Positions 12,164-25,541 of a stretch of 64,000 bases of DNA are shown one piece after another (position 1 is the stretch's first letter; each line of letters starts with the position of its first letter). The position numbers and the translations under genes were made by a program. A model generated the notes under the pieces. That model searched no databases. It was given only the letters and a program-made list of their open reading frames with translations, and was not told the origin of the DNA. Source of the stretch: Ligustrum vulgare (lineage: Eukaryota > Streptophyta > Magnoliopsida > Lamiales > Oleaceae); assembly GCA_963555705.1 (NCBI GenBank), contig OY743190.1, positions 15,755,491-15,819,490 on the forward strand, read 5' to 3'.

Positions 12164-13379
12164 ATTATTCTGTTGCTGCCTTTGTCAAATCATCAAGGAT
12201 TCTTAGGTTGCTGAAGTTTGTAGAATTATACATTTCCTACTTACGCAAATATTTGATGTCGTCAAGCAAGTCTTCAAAAGTTTATTGGGAGCTACATGAC
12301 AGGTTCAAGGAGCTCCAAAGTTTATAGCCAACGGTCCAAACTCATATTCAAAATGCAGAAGAACGACAATTTACCGATAAAGAATTTAGAATTTGGCTTT
12401 GTCAACTCAAACATGCAGCCGACAAAGTGAAGGACTTGTTTAGAACACTGCGCATTGAAGGAATCCAGAACATTTAGTTTATTGGTGGCTATCAGTTCTG
12501 GTGCCTTCCTTCCACCATCGGGTAGAATTAACATTGACATCCGCATACGGATTAATCACTCCCCCTTGATTTCATAATTCTTTGGGATTACCGAGCAAAA
12601 TACAAAGAAGTGTTTGAGATACAGCGTCATATGCATGTAACTTACGAGTAGGGCAGGTAAAATTGTATTTTTATAAGCCTCCAAATTCGAAAGATTACTA
12701 TTCTGAACATATAACCACTCTATATCATCTGTCTTGGAGCACATGTGACCACCGAGAATTTTGAAGCCAAAGGAATACCTTCACATTTCCACATTACTTG
12801 TTCGACAGTTGCTTGAAGATTTGGAAATTACTCTTCTTTTGTTTGAACAAAAGAAAGGCGCCCTTCCAATATTTTCCAGCGGTCATCATTTGTCATATCC
12901 TTCAAGGAATGTGCAGAATTAGAATTGCCTGGATCCATTGCAACTTTTTGACAAGTATCTTGCTTCCATCAAGTCCACACTTGAACAGTGGCCTTAGTGC
13001 ATCAAAACCATCACCGAGTACAAGAATATATTTCTTTTGTTTTAATGATTTCCACATCATTGTAACGAATGTTCAAGTTCATTGAATAACATTTATTTCC
13101 TGTTGAAGACTAAATTACTGCTTTAATTGTTCTTTTAGCATTGAAATCACGTGATACAAAAAGTCATATTCTTAAATTGTGGAAATGTTCCATTTCCTTG
13201 TCGTCATTATTGATGAATTGGCAAAGACCTGTTTTCCCAATTCCTGAAGTACCAACATTTGATATAACAGATGCGGTTGCTCCGTCGGCTACTCTTGATG
13301 TTGTTTTCAAGAGGTAGTTTCATTTCCTGCTTTTCAAATTGGTTTTCGCCAATATTTCTTTTTACCAACTGTAAGTTGA
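12164..13379. repeat. Monomer 11, class C/r1
   Basis: 1,216 bp. Third member of the 3/7/11 set. Private 'actcttgatg' near 13292. Confidence 0.95.
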
Positions 13380-14595
13380 ATTATTCTATCGCCGCCTTTG
13401 TCAAATCATCAAGGATTCTTAGGTTGCTGAAGTTTGTAGAATAATACATTTCCTACTTACGCAAATATTTGATGTCGTCAAGCAAGTCTTCAAAAGTTTA
13501 TTGGGAGCTACATGACAGGTTCAAGGAGCTCCAAAGTTTATAGCCAACGGTCCAAACTCATATTCAAAATGCAGAAGAACGACAATTTACCGATAAAGAA
13601 TTTAGAATTTGGCTTTGTCAACTCAAACATGCAGCCGACAAAGTGAAGGACTTGTTTAGAACACTGCGCATTGAAGGAATCCAGAACATTTAGTTTATTG
13701 GTGGCTATCAGTTCTGGTGCCTTCCTTCCACCATCGGGTAGAATTAACATTGACATCCGCATACAGATTAATCTCTCCCCCTTGATTTCATAATTCTTTG
13801 GGATTGCCGAGCAAAATACAAAGAAGTGTTTGAGATACAGCGTCATATGCATGTAACTTACGAGTAGGGCAGGTAAAATTTTATTTTTATAAGCCTCCAA
13901 ATTCGAAAGATTACTATTCTGAACGTATAACCACTCTATATCATCTGTCTTGGAGCACATGTGACCACCGAGAATTTTGAAGCCAAAGGAATACCTTCAC
14001 ATTTCCACATTACTTGTTCGACAGTTGCTTGAAGATTTGGAAATTACTCTTCTTTTGTTTGAACAAAAGAAAGGCGCCCTTCCAATATTTTCCAGCGGTC
14101 ATCATTTGTCATATCCTTCAAGGAATGTGCAGAATTAGAATTGCCTGGATCCATTGCAACTTTTTGACAAGTATCTTGCTTCCATCAAGTCCACACTTGA
14201 ACAGTGGCCTTAGTGCATCAAAACCATCACCGAGTACAAGAAGATATTTCTTTTGTTTTAATGATTTCCACATCATTGTACAGAATGTTCAAGTTCATTG
14301 AATAACATTTATTTCCTGTTGATGACTAAATTAATGCTTTAATTGTTCTTTTAGCATTGAAATCACGTGATACAAAAAGTCATATTCTTAAATTGTGGAA
14401 ATGTTCCATTTCCTTGTCGTCATTATTGATGAATTGGCAAAGACCTGTTTTCCCACTTCCTGAAGTACCAACATCTGATATAACAGATGCGGTTGCTCCG
14501 TCGGCTACTCCTGATGTTGTTTTCAAGAGGTAGTTTCATTTCCTGCTTTTCAAATTGGTTTTCGCCAGTATTTCTTTTTGCCAACTGTAAGTTGA
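13380..14595. repeat. Monomer 12, class C/r2
   Basis: 1,216 bp. Starts with 'ctatcgccgcc' like monomer 8. First copy with the P-loop variant GTSGSGKT ('cccacttcc'). Minus frame of 140 codons at 13538-13960. Confidence 0.95.
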
Positions 14596-15810
14596 ATTAT
14601 TCTGTTGCTGCCTTTGTCAAATCATCACGGATTCTTAGGTTGCTGAAGTTTGTAGAATAAATACATTTCCTACTTACGCAAATATTTGATGTCGTCAAGC
14701 AAGTCTTCAAAAGTTTATTGGGAGCTACATGATAGGTTCAAGGAGCTCCAAAGTTTGTAGCCAATGGTCCAAACTCATATTCAAGATGCAGAAGAACGAC
14801 AATTTACCGATAAAGCATTTAGAATTTGGCTTTGTCAACTCAAACATGCAGCCGACAAAGTGAAGGACTTGTTTAGAACACTGCGCATTGAAGGAATCCA
14901 GAACATTTAGTTTATTGGTGGCTATCAGTTCTGGTGCCTGCTTCCACCATCGGGTAGAATTAACATTGACATCCGCATACGGATTAAAATCTCCTCCTTG
15001 ATTTCATAATTCTTTGGGATTACCGAGCAAAATACAAAGCATTGTTTGAGATACAGCGTCATATGCATGTAACTTACAAGTAGGCAGGTAAAATTGTATT
15101 TTTATAAGCCTCCAAATTCGAAAGATTACTATTCTGAACGTATAACCACTCTATATCATCTGTCTTGGAGCACATGTGACCACCGAGAATTTTGAAGCCA
15201 AAGGAATACCTTCACATTTCCACATTACTTGTTCGACAGTTGCTTGAAGATTTGGAAATTACTCTTCTTTTGTTTGAACAAAAGAAAGGCGCCCTTCCAA
15301 TATTTTCCAGCGGTCATCATTTGTCATATCCTTCAAGGAATGTGCAGAATTAGAATTGCCTGGATCCATTGCAACTTTTTGACAAGTATCTTGCTTCCAT
15401 CAAGTCCACACTTGAACAGTGGCCTTAGTGCATCAAAACCATCACCGAGTACAAGAAGATATTTCTTTTGTTTTAATGATTTCCACATCATTGTACAGAA
15501 TGTTCAAGTTCATTGAATAACATTTATTTCCTGTTGATGACTAAATTAATGCTTTAATTGTTCTTTTAGCATTGAAATCACGTGATACAAAAAGTCATAT
15601 TCTTAAATTGTGGAAATGTTCCATTTCCTTGTCGTCATTATTGATGAATTGGCAAAGACCTGTTTTCCCACTTCCTGAAGTACCAACATTTGATATAACA
15701 GATGCGGTTGCTCCGTCGGCTACTCCTGATGTTGTTTTCAAGAGGTCGTTTCATTTCCTGCTTTTCAAATTGGTTTTCGCCAATATTTCTTTTTGCCAAC
15801 TGTAAGTTGA
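14596..15810. repeat. Monomer 13, class F/r2
   Basis: 1,215 bp. One-base loss in 'taggcagg' breaks the RNBS-D frame. 'aggtcgtttc' removes a plus-strand stop, which creates a meaningless 77-codon ORF. Confidence 0.95.
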
Positions 15811-17026
15811 ATTATTCTGTTGCTGCCTTTGTCAAATCATCACGGATTCTTAGGTTGCTAAAGTTTGTAGAATAAATACATTTCCTACTTACGCAAATAT
15901 TTGATGTCGTCAAGCAAGTCTTCAAAAGTTTATTGGGAGCTACATGATAGGTTCAAGGAGCTCCAAATTTTGTAGCCAATGGTCCAAACTCATATTCAAG
16001 ATGCAGAAGAACGACAATTTAGCGATAAAGCATTTAGAATTTGGCTTTGTCAACTCAAACATGCAGCCGACAAAGTGAAGGACTTGTTTAGAACACTGCG
16101 CATTGAAGGAATCCAGAACATTTAGTTTATTGGTGGCTATCAGTTCTGGTGCCTGCTTCCACCATCGGGTAGAATTAACATTGACATCCGCATACGGATT
16201 AAAATCTCCTCCTTGATTTCATAATTCTTTGGGATTACCGAGCAAAATACAAAGCAGTGTTTGAGATACAGCGTCATATGCATGTAACTTACAAGTAGGG
16301 CAGGTAAAATTGTATTTTTATAAGCCTCCAAATTCGAAAGATTACTATTCTGAACGTATAACCACTCTATATCATCTGTCTTGGAGCACATGTGACCACC
16401 GAGAATTTTGAAGCCAAAGGAATACCTTCACATTTCCACATTACTTGTTCGACAGTTGCTTGAAGATTTGGAAATTACTCTTCTTTTGTTTGAACAAAAG
16501 AAAGGCGCCCTTCCAATATTTTCCAGCGGTCATCATTTGTCATATCCTTCAAGGAATGTTTAGAATTAGAATTGCCTGGAGCCATTGCAACTTTTTGACA
16601 AGTATCTTGCTTCCATCAAGTCCACACTTGAACAGTGGCCTTAGTGCATCAAAACCATCACCGAGTACAAGAAGATATTTCTTTTGTTTTAATGATTTCC
16701 ACATAATTGTACAGAATGTTCAAGTTCATTGAATAACATTTATTTCCTGTTGATGACTAAATTACTGCTTTAATTGTTCTTTTAGCATTGAAATCACGTG
16801 ATACAAAAAGTCATATTCTTAAATTGTGGAAATGTTCCATTTCCTTGTCGTCATTATTGATGAATTGGCAAAGACCTGTTTTCCCACTTCCTGAAGTACC
16901 AACATTTGATATAACAGATGCGGTTGCTTCGTCGGCTACTCCTGATGTTGTTTTCAAGAGGTAGTTTCATTTCCTGCTTTTCAAATTGGTTTTCGCCAAT
17001 ATTTCTTTTTGCCAACTGTAAGTTGA
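15811..17026. repeat. Monomer 14, class F/r2
   Basis: 1,216 bp. Has 'acataattg' and 'gcttcgtcgg', shared with monomers 17 and 26. Private 'tttagcgataaag' near 16019. Confidence 0.95.
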
Positions 17027-18244
17027 ATTATTCTGTTGCTGCCTTTGTCAAATCATCACGGATTCTTAGGTTGCTGAAGTTTGTAGAATAATACATTTCC
17101 TACTTACGCAAATATTTGATGTCGTCAAGCAAGTATTCAAAAGTTTATTGGGAGCTACATGATAGGTTCAAGGAGCTCCAAAGTTTGTAGCCAATGGTCC
17201 AAACTCATATTCAAGACGCAGAAGAACGACAATTTACAGATAAAGCATTTAGAATTTGGCTTTGTCAACTCAAACATGCAGCCGACAAAGTGAAGGACTT
17301 GTTTAGAACACTGCGCATTGAAGGAATCCAGAACATTTAGTTTATTGGTGGCTATCAGTTCTGTGCCTTGCTTCCACCATCGGGTAGAATTATGCACATT
17401 GACATCCGCATACGGATTAATCTCTCACCCTTGATTTCATAATTCTTTGGGATTACCGTGCAAAATACAAAGCAGTGTTTGAGATACAGCGTCATATGCA
17501 TGTAACTTACAAGTGGGGCAGGTAAAATTGTATTTTTATAAGCCTCCAAATTCGAAAGATTACTATTCTGAACGTATAACCACTCTATATCATCTGTCTT
17601 GGAGCACATGTGACCACCGAGAATTTTGAAGCCAAAGGAATACCTTCACATTTCCACATTACTTGTTCGACAGTTGCTTGAAGATTTGGAAATTACTCTT
17701 CTTTTGTTTGAACAAAAGAAAGGCGCCCTTCCAATATTTTCCAGCGGTCATCATTTGTCATATCCTTCAAGGAATGTGCAGAATTAGAATTGCCTGGATC
17801 CATTGCAACTTTTTGACAAGTATCTTGCTTCCATCAAGTCCACACTTGAACAGTGGCCTTAGTGCATCAAAACCATCACCGAGTACAAGAATATATTTCT
17901 TTTGTTTTAATGATTTCCACATCATTGTAACGAATGTTCAAGTTCATTAAATAACATTTATTTCCTGTTGAAGACTAAATTACTGCTTTAATTGTTCTTT
18001 TAGCATTGAAATCACGTGATACAAAAAGTCATATTCTTAAATTGTGGAAATGTTCCATTTCCTTGTCGTCATTATTGATGAATTGGCAAAGACCTGTTTT
18101 CCCAATTCCTGAAGTACCAACATTTGATATAACAGATGCGGTTGCTCCGTCGGCTACTCCTGATGTTGTTTTCAAGAGGTAGTTTCATTTCCTGCTTTTC
18201 AAATTGGTTTTCGCCAATATTTCTTTTTACCAACTGTAAGTTGA
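17027..18244. repeat. Monomer 15, class A/r1
   Basis: 1,218 bp. 'gtggggcagg', shared with 18, 27, 31, 33 and 36. Private 'tttacagataaag' and 'cattaaataac'. Confidence 0.95.
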
Positions 18245-19460
18245 ATTATTCTGTTGCTGCCTTTGTCAAATCATCAAGGATTCTTAGGTTGCTGAAGTTT
18301 GTAGAATAATACATTTCCTACTTACGCAAATATTTGATGTCGTCAAGCAAGTCTTCAAAAGTTTATTGGGAGCTACATGACAGGTTCAAGGAGCTCCAAA
18401 GTTTATAGCCAACGGTCCAAACTCATATTCAAAATGCAGAAGAACGTCAATTTACCGATAAAGAATTTAGAATTTGGCTTTGTCAACTCAAACATGCAGC
18501 CGACAAAGTGAAGGACTTGTTTAGAACACTGCGTATTGAAGGAATCCAGAACATTTAGTTTATTGGTGGCTATCAGTTCTGGTGCCTTCCTTCCACCATC
18601 GGGTAGAATTAACATTGACATCCGCATACAGATTAATCTCTCCCCCTTGATTTCATAATTCTTTGGGATTGCCGAGCAAAATACAAAGAAGTGTTTGAGA
18701 TACAGCGTCATATGCATGTAACTTACGAGTACGGCAGGTAAAATTTTATTTTTATAAGCCTCCAAATTCGAAAGATTACTATTCTGAACGTATAACCACT
18801 CTATATCATCTGTCTTGGAGCACATGTGACCACCGAGAATTTTGAAGCCAAAGGAATACCTTCACATTTCCACATTACTTGTTCGACAGTTGCTTGAAGA
18901 TTTGGAAATTACTCTTCTTTTGTTTGAACAAAAGAAAGGCGCCCTTCCAATATTTTCCAGCGGTCATCATTTGTCATATCCTTCAAGGAATGTGCAGAAT
19001 TAGAATTGCCTGGATCCATTGCAACTTTTTGACAAGTATCTTGCTTCCATCAAGTCCACACTTGAACAGTGGCCTTAGTGCATCAAAACCATCACCGAGT
19101 ACAAGAAGATATTTCTTTTGTTTTAATGATTTCCACATCATTGTACAGAATGTTCAAGTTCATTGAATAACATTTATTTCCTGTTGATGACTAAATTAAT
19201 GCTTTAATTGTTCTTTTAGCATTGAAATCACGTGATACAAAAAGTCATATTCTTAAATTGTGGAAATGTTCCATTTCCTTGTCGTCATTATTGATGAATT
19301 GGCAAAGACCTGTTTTCCCACTTCCTGAAGTACCAACATTTGATATAACAGATGCGGTTGCTCCGTCGGCTACTCCTGATGTTGTTTTCAAGAGGTCGTT
19401 TCATTTCCTGCTTTTCAAATTGGTTTTCGCCAATATTTCTTTTTGCCAACTGTAAGTTGA
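18245..19460. repeat. Monomer 16, class C/r2
   Basis: 1,216 bp. 'gaacgtcaat' and 'gcgtattg' mark this sub-lineage, shared with 19, 21, 23 and 28. 140-codon minus frame at 18403-18825. Confidence 0.95.
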
Positions 19461-20676
19461 ATTATTCTGTTGCTGCCTTTGTCAAATCATCACGGATTCT
19501 TAGGTTGCTGAAGTTTGTAGAATAAATACATTTCCTACTTACGCAAATATTTGATGTCGTCAAGCAAGTCTTCAAAAGTTTATTGGGAGCTACATGATAG
19601 GTTCAAGGAGCTCCAAATTTTGTAGCCAATGGTCCAAACTCATATTCAAGATGCAGAAGAACGACAATTTACCGATAAAGCATTTAGAATTTGGCTTTGT
19701 CAACTCAAACATGCAGCCGACAAAGTGAAGGACTTGTTTAGAACACTGCGCATTGAAGGAATCCAGAACATTTAGTTTATTGGTGGCTATCAGTTCTGGT
19801 GCCTGCTTCCACCATCGGGTAGAATTAACATTGACATCCGCATACGGATTAAAATCTCCTCCTTGATTTCATAATTCTTTGGGATTACCGAGCAAAATAC
19901 AAAGCAGTGTTTGAGATACAGCGTCATATGCATGTAACTTACAAGTAGGGCAGGTAAAATTGTATTTTTATAAGCCTCCAAATTCGAAAGATTACTATTC
20001 TGAACGTATAACCACTCTATATCATCTGTCTTGGAGCACATGTGACCACCGAGAATTTTGAAGCCAAAGGAATACCTTCACATTTCCACTTTACTTGTTC
20101 GACAGTTGCTTGAAGATTTGGAAATTACTCTTCTTTTGTTTGAACAAAAGAAAGGCGCCCTTCCAATATTTTCCAGCGGTCATCATTTGTCATATCCTTC
20201 AAGGAATGTTTAGAATTAGAATTGCCTGGAGCCATTGCAACTTTTTGACAAGTATCTTGCTTCCATCAAGTCCACACTTGAACAGTGGCCTTAGTGCATC
20301 AAAACCATCACCGAGTACAAGAAGATATTTCTTTTGTTTTAATGATTTCCACATAATTGTACAGAATGTTCAAGTTCATTGAATAACATTTATTTCCTGT
20401 TGATGACTAAATTACTGCTTTAATTGTTCTTTTAGCATTGAAATCACGTGATACAAAAAGTCATATTCTTAAATTGTGGAAATGTTCCATTTCCTTGTCG
20501 TCATTATTGATGAATTGGCAAAGACCTGTTTTCCCACTTCCTGAAGTACCAACATTTGATATAACAGATGCGGTTGCTTCGTCGGCTACTCCTGATGTTG
20601 TTTTCAAGAGGTAGTTTCATTTCCTGCTTTTCAAATTGGTTTTCGCCAATATTTCTTTTTGCCAACTGTAAGTTGA
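19461..20676. repeat. Monomer 17, class F/r2
   Basis: 1,216 bp. Twin of monomer 14 at 3,650 bp. 'ccactttac' near 20087 is shared with monomer 26. Confidence 0.95.
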
Positions 20677-21894
20677 ATTATTCTGTTGCTGCCTTTGTCA
20701 AATCATCACGGATTCTTAGGTTGCTGAAGTTTGTAGAATAATACATTTCCTACTTACGCAAATATTTGATGTCGTCAAGCAAGTATTCAAAAGTTTATTG
20801 GGAGCTACATGATAGGTTCAAGGAGCTCCAAAGTTTGTAGCCAATGGTCCAAACTCATATTCAAGACGCAGAAGAACGACAATTTACCGATAAAGCATTT
20901 AGAATTTGGCTTTTTCAACTCAAACATGCAGCCGACAAAGTGAAGGACTTGTTTAGAACACTGCGCATTGAAGGAATCCAGAACATTTAGTTTATTGGTG
21001 GCTATCAGTTCTGTGCCTTGCTTCCACCATCGGGTAGAATTATGCACATTGACATCCGCATACGGATTAATCTCTCACCCTTGATTTCATAATTCTTTGG
21101 GATTACCGTGCAAAATACAAAGCAGTGTTTGAGATACAGCGTCATATGCATGTAACTTACAAGTGGGGCAGGTAAAATTGTATTTTTATAAGCCTCCAAA
21201 TTCGAAAGATTACTATTCTGAACGTATAACCACTCTATATCATCTGTCTTGGAGCACATGTGACCACCGAGAATTTTGAAGCCAAAGGAATACCTTCACA
21301 TTTCCACATTACTTGTTCGACAGTTGCTTGAAGATTTGGAAATTACTCTTCTTTTGTTTGAACAAAAGAAAGGCGCCCTTCCAATATTTTCCAGCGGTCA
21401 TCATTTGTCATATCCTTCAAGGAATGTGCAGAATTAGAATTGCCTGGATCCATTGCAACTTTTTGACAAGTATCTTGCTTCCATCAAGTCCACACTTGAA
21501 CAGTGGCCTTAGTGCATCAAAACCATCACCGAGTACAAGAATATATTTCTTTTGTTTTAATGATTTCCACATCATTGTAACGAATGTTCAAGTTCATTGA
21601 ATAACATTTATTTCCTGTTGAAGACTAAATTACTGCTTTAATTGTTCTTTTAGCATTGAAATCACGTGATACAAAAAGTCATATTCTTAAATTGTGGAAA
21701 TGTTCCATTTCCTTGTCGTCATTATTGATGAATTGGCAAAGACCTGTTTTCCCAATTCCTGAAGTACCAACATTTGATATAACAGATGCGGTTGCTCCGT
21801 CGGCTACTCCTGATGTTGTTTTCAAGAGGTAGTTTCATTTCCTGCTTTTCAAATTGGTTTTCGCCAATATTTCTTTTTACCAACTGTAAGTTGA
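20677..21894. repeat. Monomer 18, class A/r1
   Basis: 1,218 bp. Twin of monomer 15 at 3,650 bp. Private 'gctttttcaac' near 20909. Confidence 0.95.
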
Positions 21895-23110
21895 ATTATT
21901 CTGTTGCTGCCTTTCTCAAATCATCAAGGATTCTTAGGTTGCTGAAGTTTGTAGAATAATACATTTCCTACTTACGCAAATATTTGATGTCGTCAAGCAA
22001 GTCTTCAAAAGTTTATTGGGAGCTACATGACAGGTTCAAGGAGCTCCAAAGTTTATAGCCAACGGTCCAAACTCATATTCAAAATGCAGAAGAACGTCAA
22101 TTTACCGATAAAGTATTTAGAATTTGGCTTTGTCAACTCAAACATGCAGCCGACAAAGTGAAGGACTTGTTTAGAACACTGCGTATTGAAGAAATCCAGA
22201 ACATTTAGTTTATTGGTGGCTATCAGTTCTGGTGCCTTCCTTCCACCATCGGGTAGAATTAACATTGACATCCGCATACAGATTAATCTCTCCCCCTTGA
22301 TTTCATAATTCTTTGGGATTGCCGAGCAAAATACAAAGAAGTGTTTGAGATACAGCGTCATATGCATGTAACTTACGAGTACGGCAGGTAAAATTGTATT
22401 TTTATAAGCCTCCAAATTCGAAAGATTACTATTCTGAACGTATAACCACTCTATATCATCTGTCTTGGAGCACATGTGACCACCGAGAATTTTGAAGCCA
22501 AAGGAATACCTTCACATTTCCACATTACTTGTTCGACAGTTGCTTGAAGATTTGGAAATTACTCTTCTTTTGTTTGAACAAAAGAAAGGCGCCCTTCCAA
22601 TATTTTCCAGCGGTCATCATTTGTCATATCCTTCAAGGAATGTGCAGAATTAGAATTGCCTGGATCCATTGCAACTTTTTGACAAGTATCTTGCTTCCAT
22701 CAAGTCCACACTTGAACAGTGGCCTTAGTGCATCAAAACCATCACCGAGTACAAGAAGATATTTCTTTTGTTTTAATGATTTCCACATCATTGTACAGAA
22801 TGTTCAAGTTCATTGAATAACATTTATTTCCTGTTGATGACTAAATTAATGCTTTAATTGTTCTTTTAGCATTGAAATCACGTGATACAAAAAGTCATAT
22901 TCTTAAATTGTGGAAATGTTCCATTTCCTTGTCGTCATTATTGATGAATTGGCAAAGACCTGTTTTCCCACTTCCTGAAGTACCAACATCTGATATAACA
23001 GATGTGGTTGCTCCGTCGGCTACTCCTGATGTTGTTTTCAAGAGGTAGTTTCATTTCCTGCTTTTCAAATTGGTTTTCGCCAATATTTCTTTTTGCCAAC
23101 TGTAAGTTGA
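21895..23110. repeat. Monomer 19, class C/r2
   Basis: 1,216 bp. Has 'gaagaaatcc' and 'cagatgtggtt', shared with 21 and 28. Private 'ctttctcaaatc' and 'aaagtattt'. Confidence 0.95.
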
Positions 23111-24325
23111 ATTATTCTGTTGCTGCCTTTGTCAAATCATCACGGATTCTTAGGTTGCTGAAGTTTGTAGAATAAATACATTTCCTACTTACGCAAATAT
23201 TTGATGTCGTCAAGCAAGTCTTCAAAAGTTTATTGGGAGCTACATGATAGGTTCAAGGAGCTCCAAAGTTTGTAGCCAATGGTCCAAACTCATATTCAAG
23301 ATGCAGAAGAACGACAATTTACCGATAAAGCATTTAGAATTTGGCTTTGTCAACTCAAACATGCAGCCGACAAAGTGAAGGACTTGTTTAGAACACTGCG
23401 CATTGAAGGAATCCAGAACATTTAGTTTATTGGTGGCTATCAGTTCTGGTGCCTGCTTCCACCATCGGGTAGAATTAACATTGACATCCGCATACGGATT
23501 AAAATCTCCTCCTTGATTTCATAATTCTTTGGGATTACCGAGCAAAATACAAAGCAGTGTTTGAGATACAGCGTCATATGCATGTAACTTACAAGTGGGC
23601 AGGTAAAATTGTATTTTTATAAGCCTCCAAATTCGAAAGATTACTATTCTGAACGTATAACCACTCTATATCATCTGTCTTGGAGCACATGTGACCACCG
23701 AGAATTTTGAAGCCAAAGGAATACCTTCACATTTCCACATTACTTGTTCGACAGTTGCTTGAAGATTTGGAAATTACTCTTCTTTTGTTTGAACAAAAGA
23801 AAGGCGCCCTTCCAATATTTTCCAGCGGTCATCATTTGTCATATCCTTCAAGGAATGTGCAGAATTAGAATTGCCTGGATCCATTGCAACTTTTTGACAA
23901 GTATCTTGCTTCCATCAAGTCCACACTTGAACAGTGGCCTTAGTGCATCAAAACCATCACCGAGTACAAGAATATATTTCTTTTGTTTTAATGATTTCCA
24001 CATCATTGTAACGAATGTTCAAGTTCATTGAATAACATTTATTTCCTGTTGAAGACTAAATTACTGCTTTAATTGTTCTTTTAGCATTGAAATCACGTGA
24101 TACAAAAAGTCATATTCTTAAATTGTGGAAATGTTCCATTTCCTTGTCGTCATTATTGATGAATTGGCAAAGACCTGTTTTCCCAATTCCTGAAGTACCA
24201 ACATTTGATATAACAGATGCGGTTGCTCCGTCGGCTACTCCTGATGTTGTTTTCAAGAGGTAGTTTCATTTCCTGCTTTTCAAATTGGTTTTCGCCAATA
24301 TTTCTTTTTACCAACTGTAAGTTGA
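23111..24325. repeat. Monomer 20, class F/r1 (mosaic)
   Basis: 1,215 bp. F left half joined to an r1 right half. 'gtgggcagg' lacks one base, breaking the RNBS-D frame. Confidence 0.95.
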
Positions 24326-25541
24326 ATTATTCTGTTGCTGCCTTTGTCAAATCATCAAGGATTCTTAGGTTGCTGAAGTTTGTAGAATAATACATTTCCT
24401 ACTTACGCAAATATTTGATGTCGTCAAGCAAGTCTTCAAAAGTTTATTGGGAGCTACATGACAGGTTCAAGGAGCTCCAAAGTTTATAGCCAACGGTCCA
24501 AACTCATATTCAAAATGCAGAAGAACGTCAATTTACCGATAAAGAATTTAGAATTTGGCTTTGTCAACTCAAACATGCAGCCGACAAAGTGAAGGACTTG
24601 TTTAGAACACTGCGTATTGAAGAAATCCAGAACATTTAGTTTATTGGTGGCTATCAGTTCTGGTGCCTTCCTTCCACCATCGGGTAGAATTAACATTGAC
24701 ATCCGCATACAGATTAATCTCTCCCCCTTGATTTCATAATTCTTTGGGATTGCCGAGCAAAATACAAAGAAGTGTTTGAGATACAGCGTCATATGCATGT
24801 AACTTACGAGTACGGCAGGTAAAATTGTATTTTTATAAGCCTCCAAATTCGAAAGATTACTATTCTGAACGTATAACCACTCTATATCATCTGTCTTGGA
24901 GCACATGTGACCACCGAGAATTTTGAAGCCAAAGGAATACCTTCACATTTCCACATTACTTGTTCGACAGTTGCTTGAAGATTTGGAAATTACTCTTCTT
25001 TTGTTTGAACAAAAGAAAGGCGCCCTTCCAATATTTTCCAGCGGTCATCATTTGTCATATCCTTCAAGGAATGTGCAGAATTAGAATTGCCTGGATCCAT
25101 TGCAACTTTTTTACAAGTATCTTGCTTCCATCAAGTCCACACTTGAACAGTGGCCTTAGTGCATCAAAACCATCACCGAGTACAAGAAGATATTTCTTTT
25201 GTTTTAATGATTTCCACATCATTGTACAGAATGTTCAAGTTCATTGAATAACATTTATTTCCTGTTGATGACTAAATTAATGCTTTAATTGTTCTTTTAG
25301 CATTGAAATCACGTGATACAAAAAGTCATATTCTTAAATTGTGGAAATGTTCCATTTCCTTGTCGTCATTATTGATGAATTGGCAAAGACCTGTTTTCCC
25401 ACTTCCTGAAGTACCAACATCTGATATAACAGATGTGGTTGCTCCGTCGGCTACTCCTGATGTTGTTTTCAAGAGGTAGTTTCATTTCCTGCTTTTCAAA
25501 TTGGTTTTCGCCAATATTTCTTTTTGCCAACTGTAAGTTGA
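24326..25541. repeat. Monomer 21, class C/r2
   Basis: 1,216 bp. Twin of monomer 19 at 2,431 bp. Private 'ttttttacaag' near 25108. Confidence 0.95.

Larger units (their letters stand above)
1218..15810. repeat. Four-monomer higher-order repeat, three copies
   Basis: Monomers 2-5, 6-9 and 10-13 form three copies of a unit of about 4,865 bp. Start-to-start distances are 4,866 (2 to 6, 3 to 7) and 4,863-4,864 (6 to 10, 7 to 11, 8 to 12, 9 to 13). Private variants recur at this period. Monomers 2, 6 and 10 share a one-base loss in 'aggtagttcat'. Monomers 3, 7 and 11 share 'gaattatac' and 'aatcactccc'. Monomers 2 and 6 share 'cttgtagcac'. Monomers 8 and 12 share 'ctatcgccgcc'. Monomers 5 and 9 share 'caccgcgc' and 'tttgatcaaaag'. 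Monomers 3 and 4 break the pattern in their halves, which suggests later conversion. Confidence 0.85.
15811..23110. repeat. Three-monomer higher-order repeat, two copies (third at 30460-34109)
   Basis: Monomers 14-16 and 17-19 repeat as F-A-C with an exact 3,650-bp spacing for all three members. Shared rare variants are 'acataattg' and 'gcttcgtcgg' in the F copies, 'gtggggcagg' in the A copies and 'gaacgtcaat' in the C copies. Monomers 26-28 repeat the same F-A-C order and alleles about 11 kb away. Confidence 0.83.

Noticed and set aside
15572..15805. 77-codon plus-strand ORF starting MKSRDTKSH, repeated in F-type monomers
   Set aside because: Antisense of the P-loop and RNBS-A segment. It appears only where 'aggtag' changes to 'aggtcg' and removes a stop.
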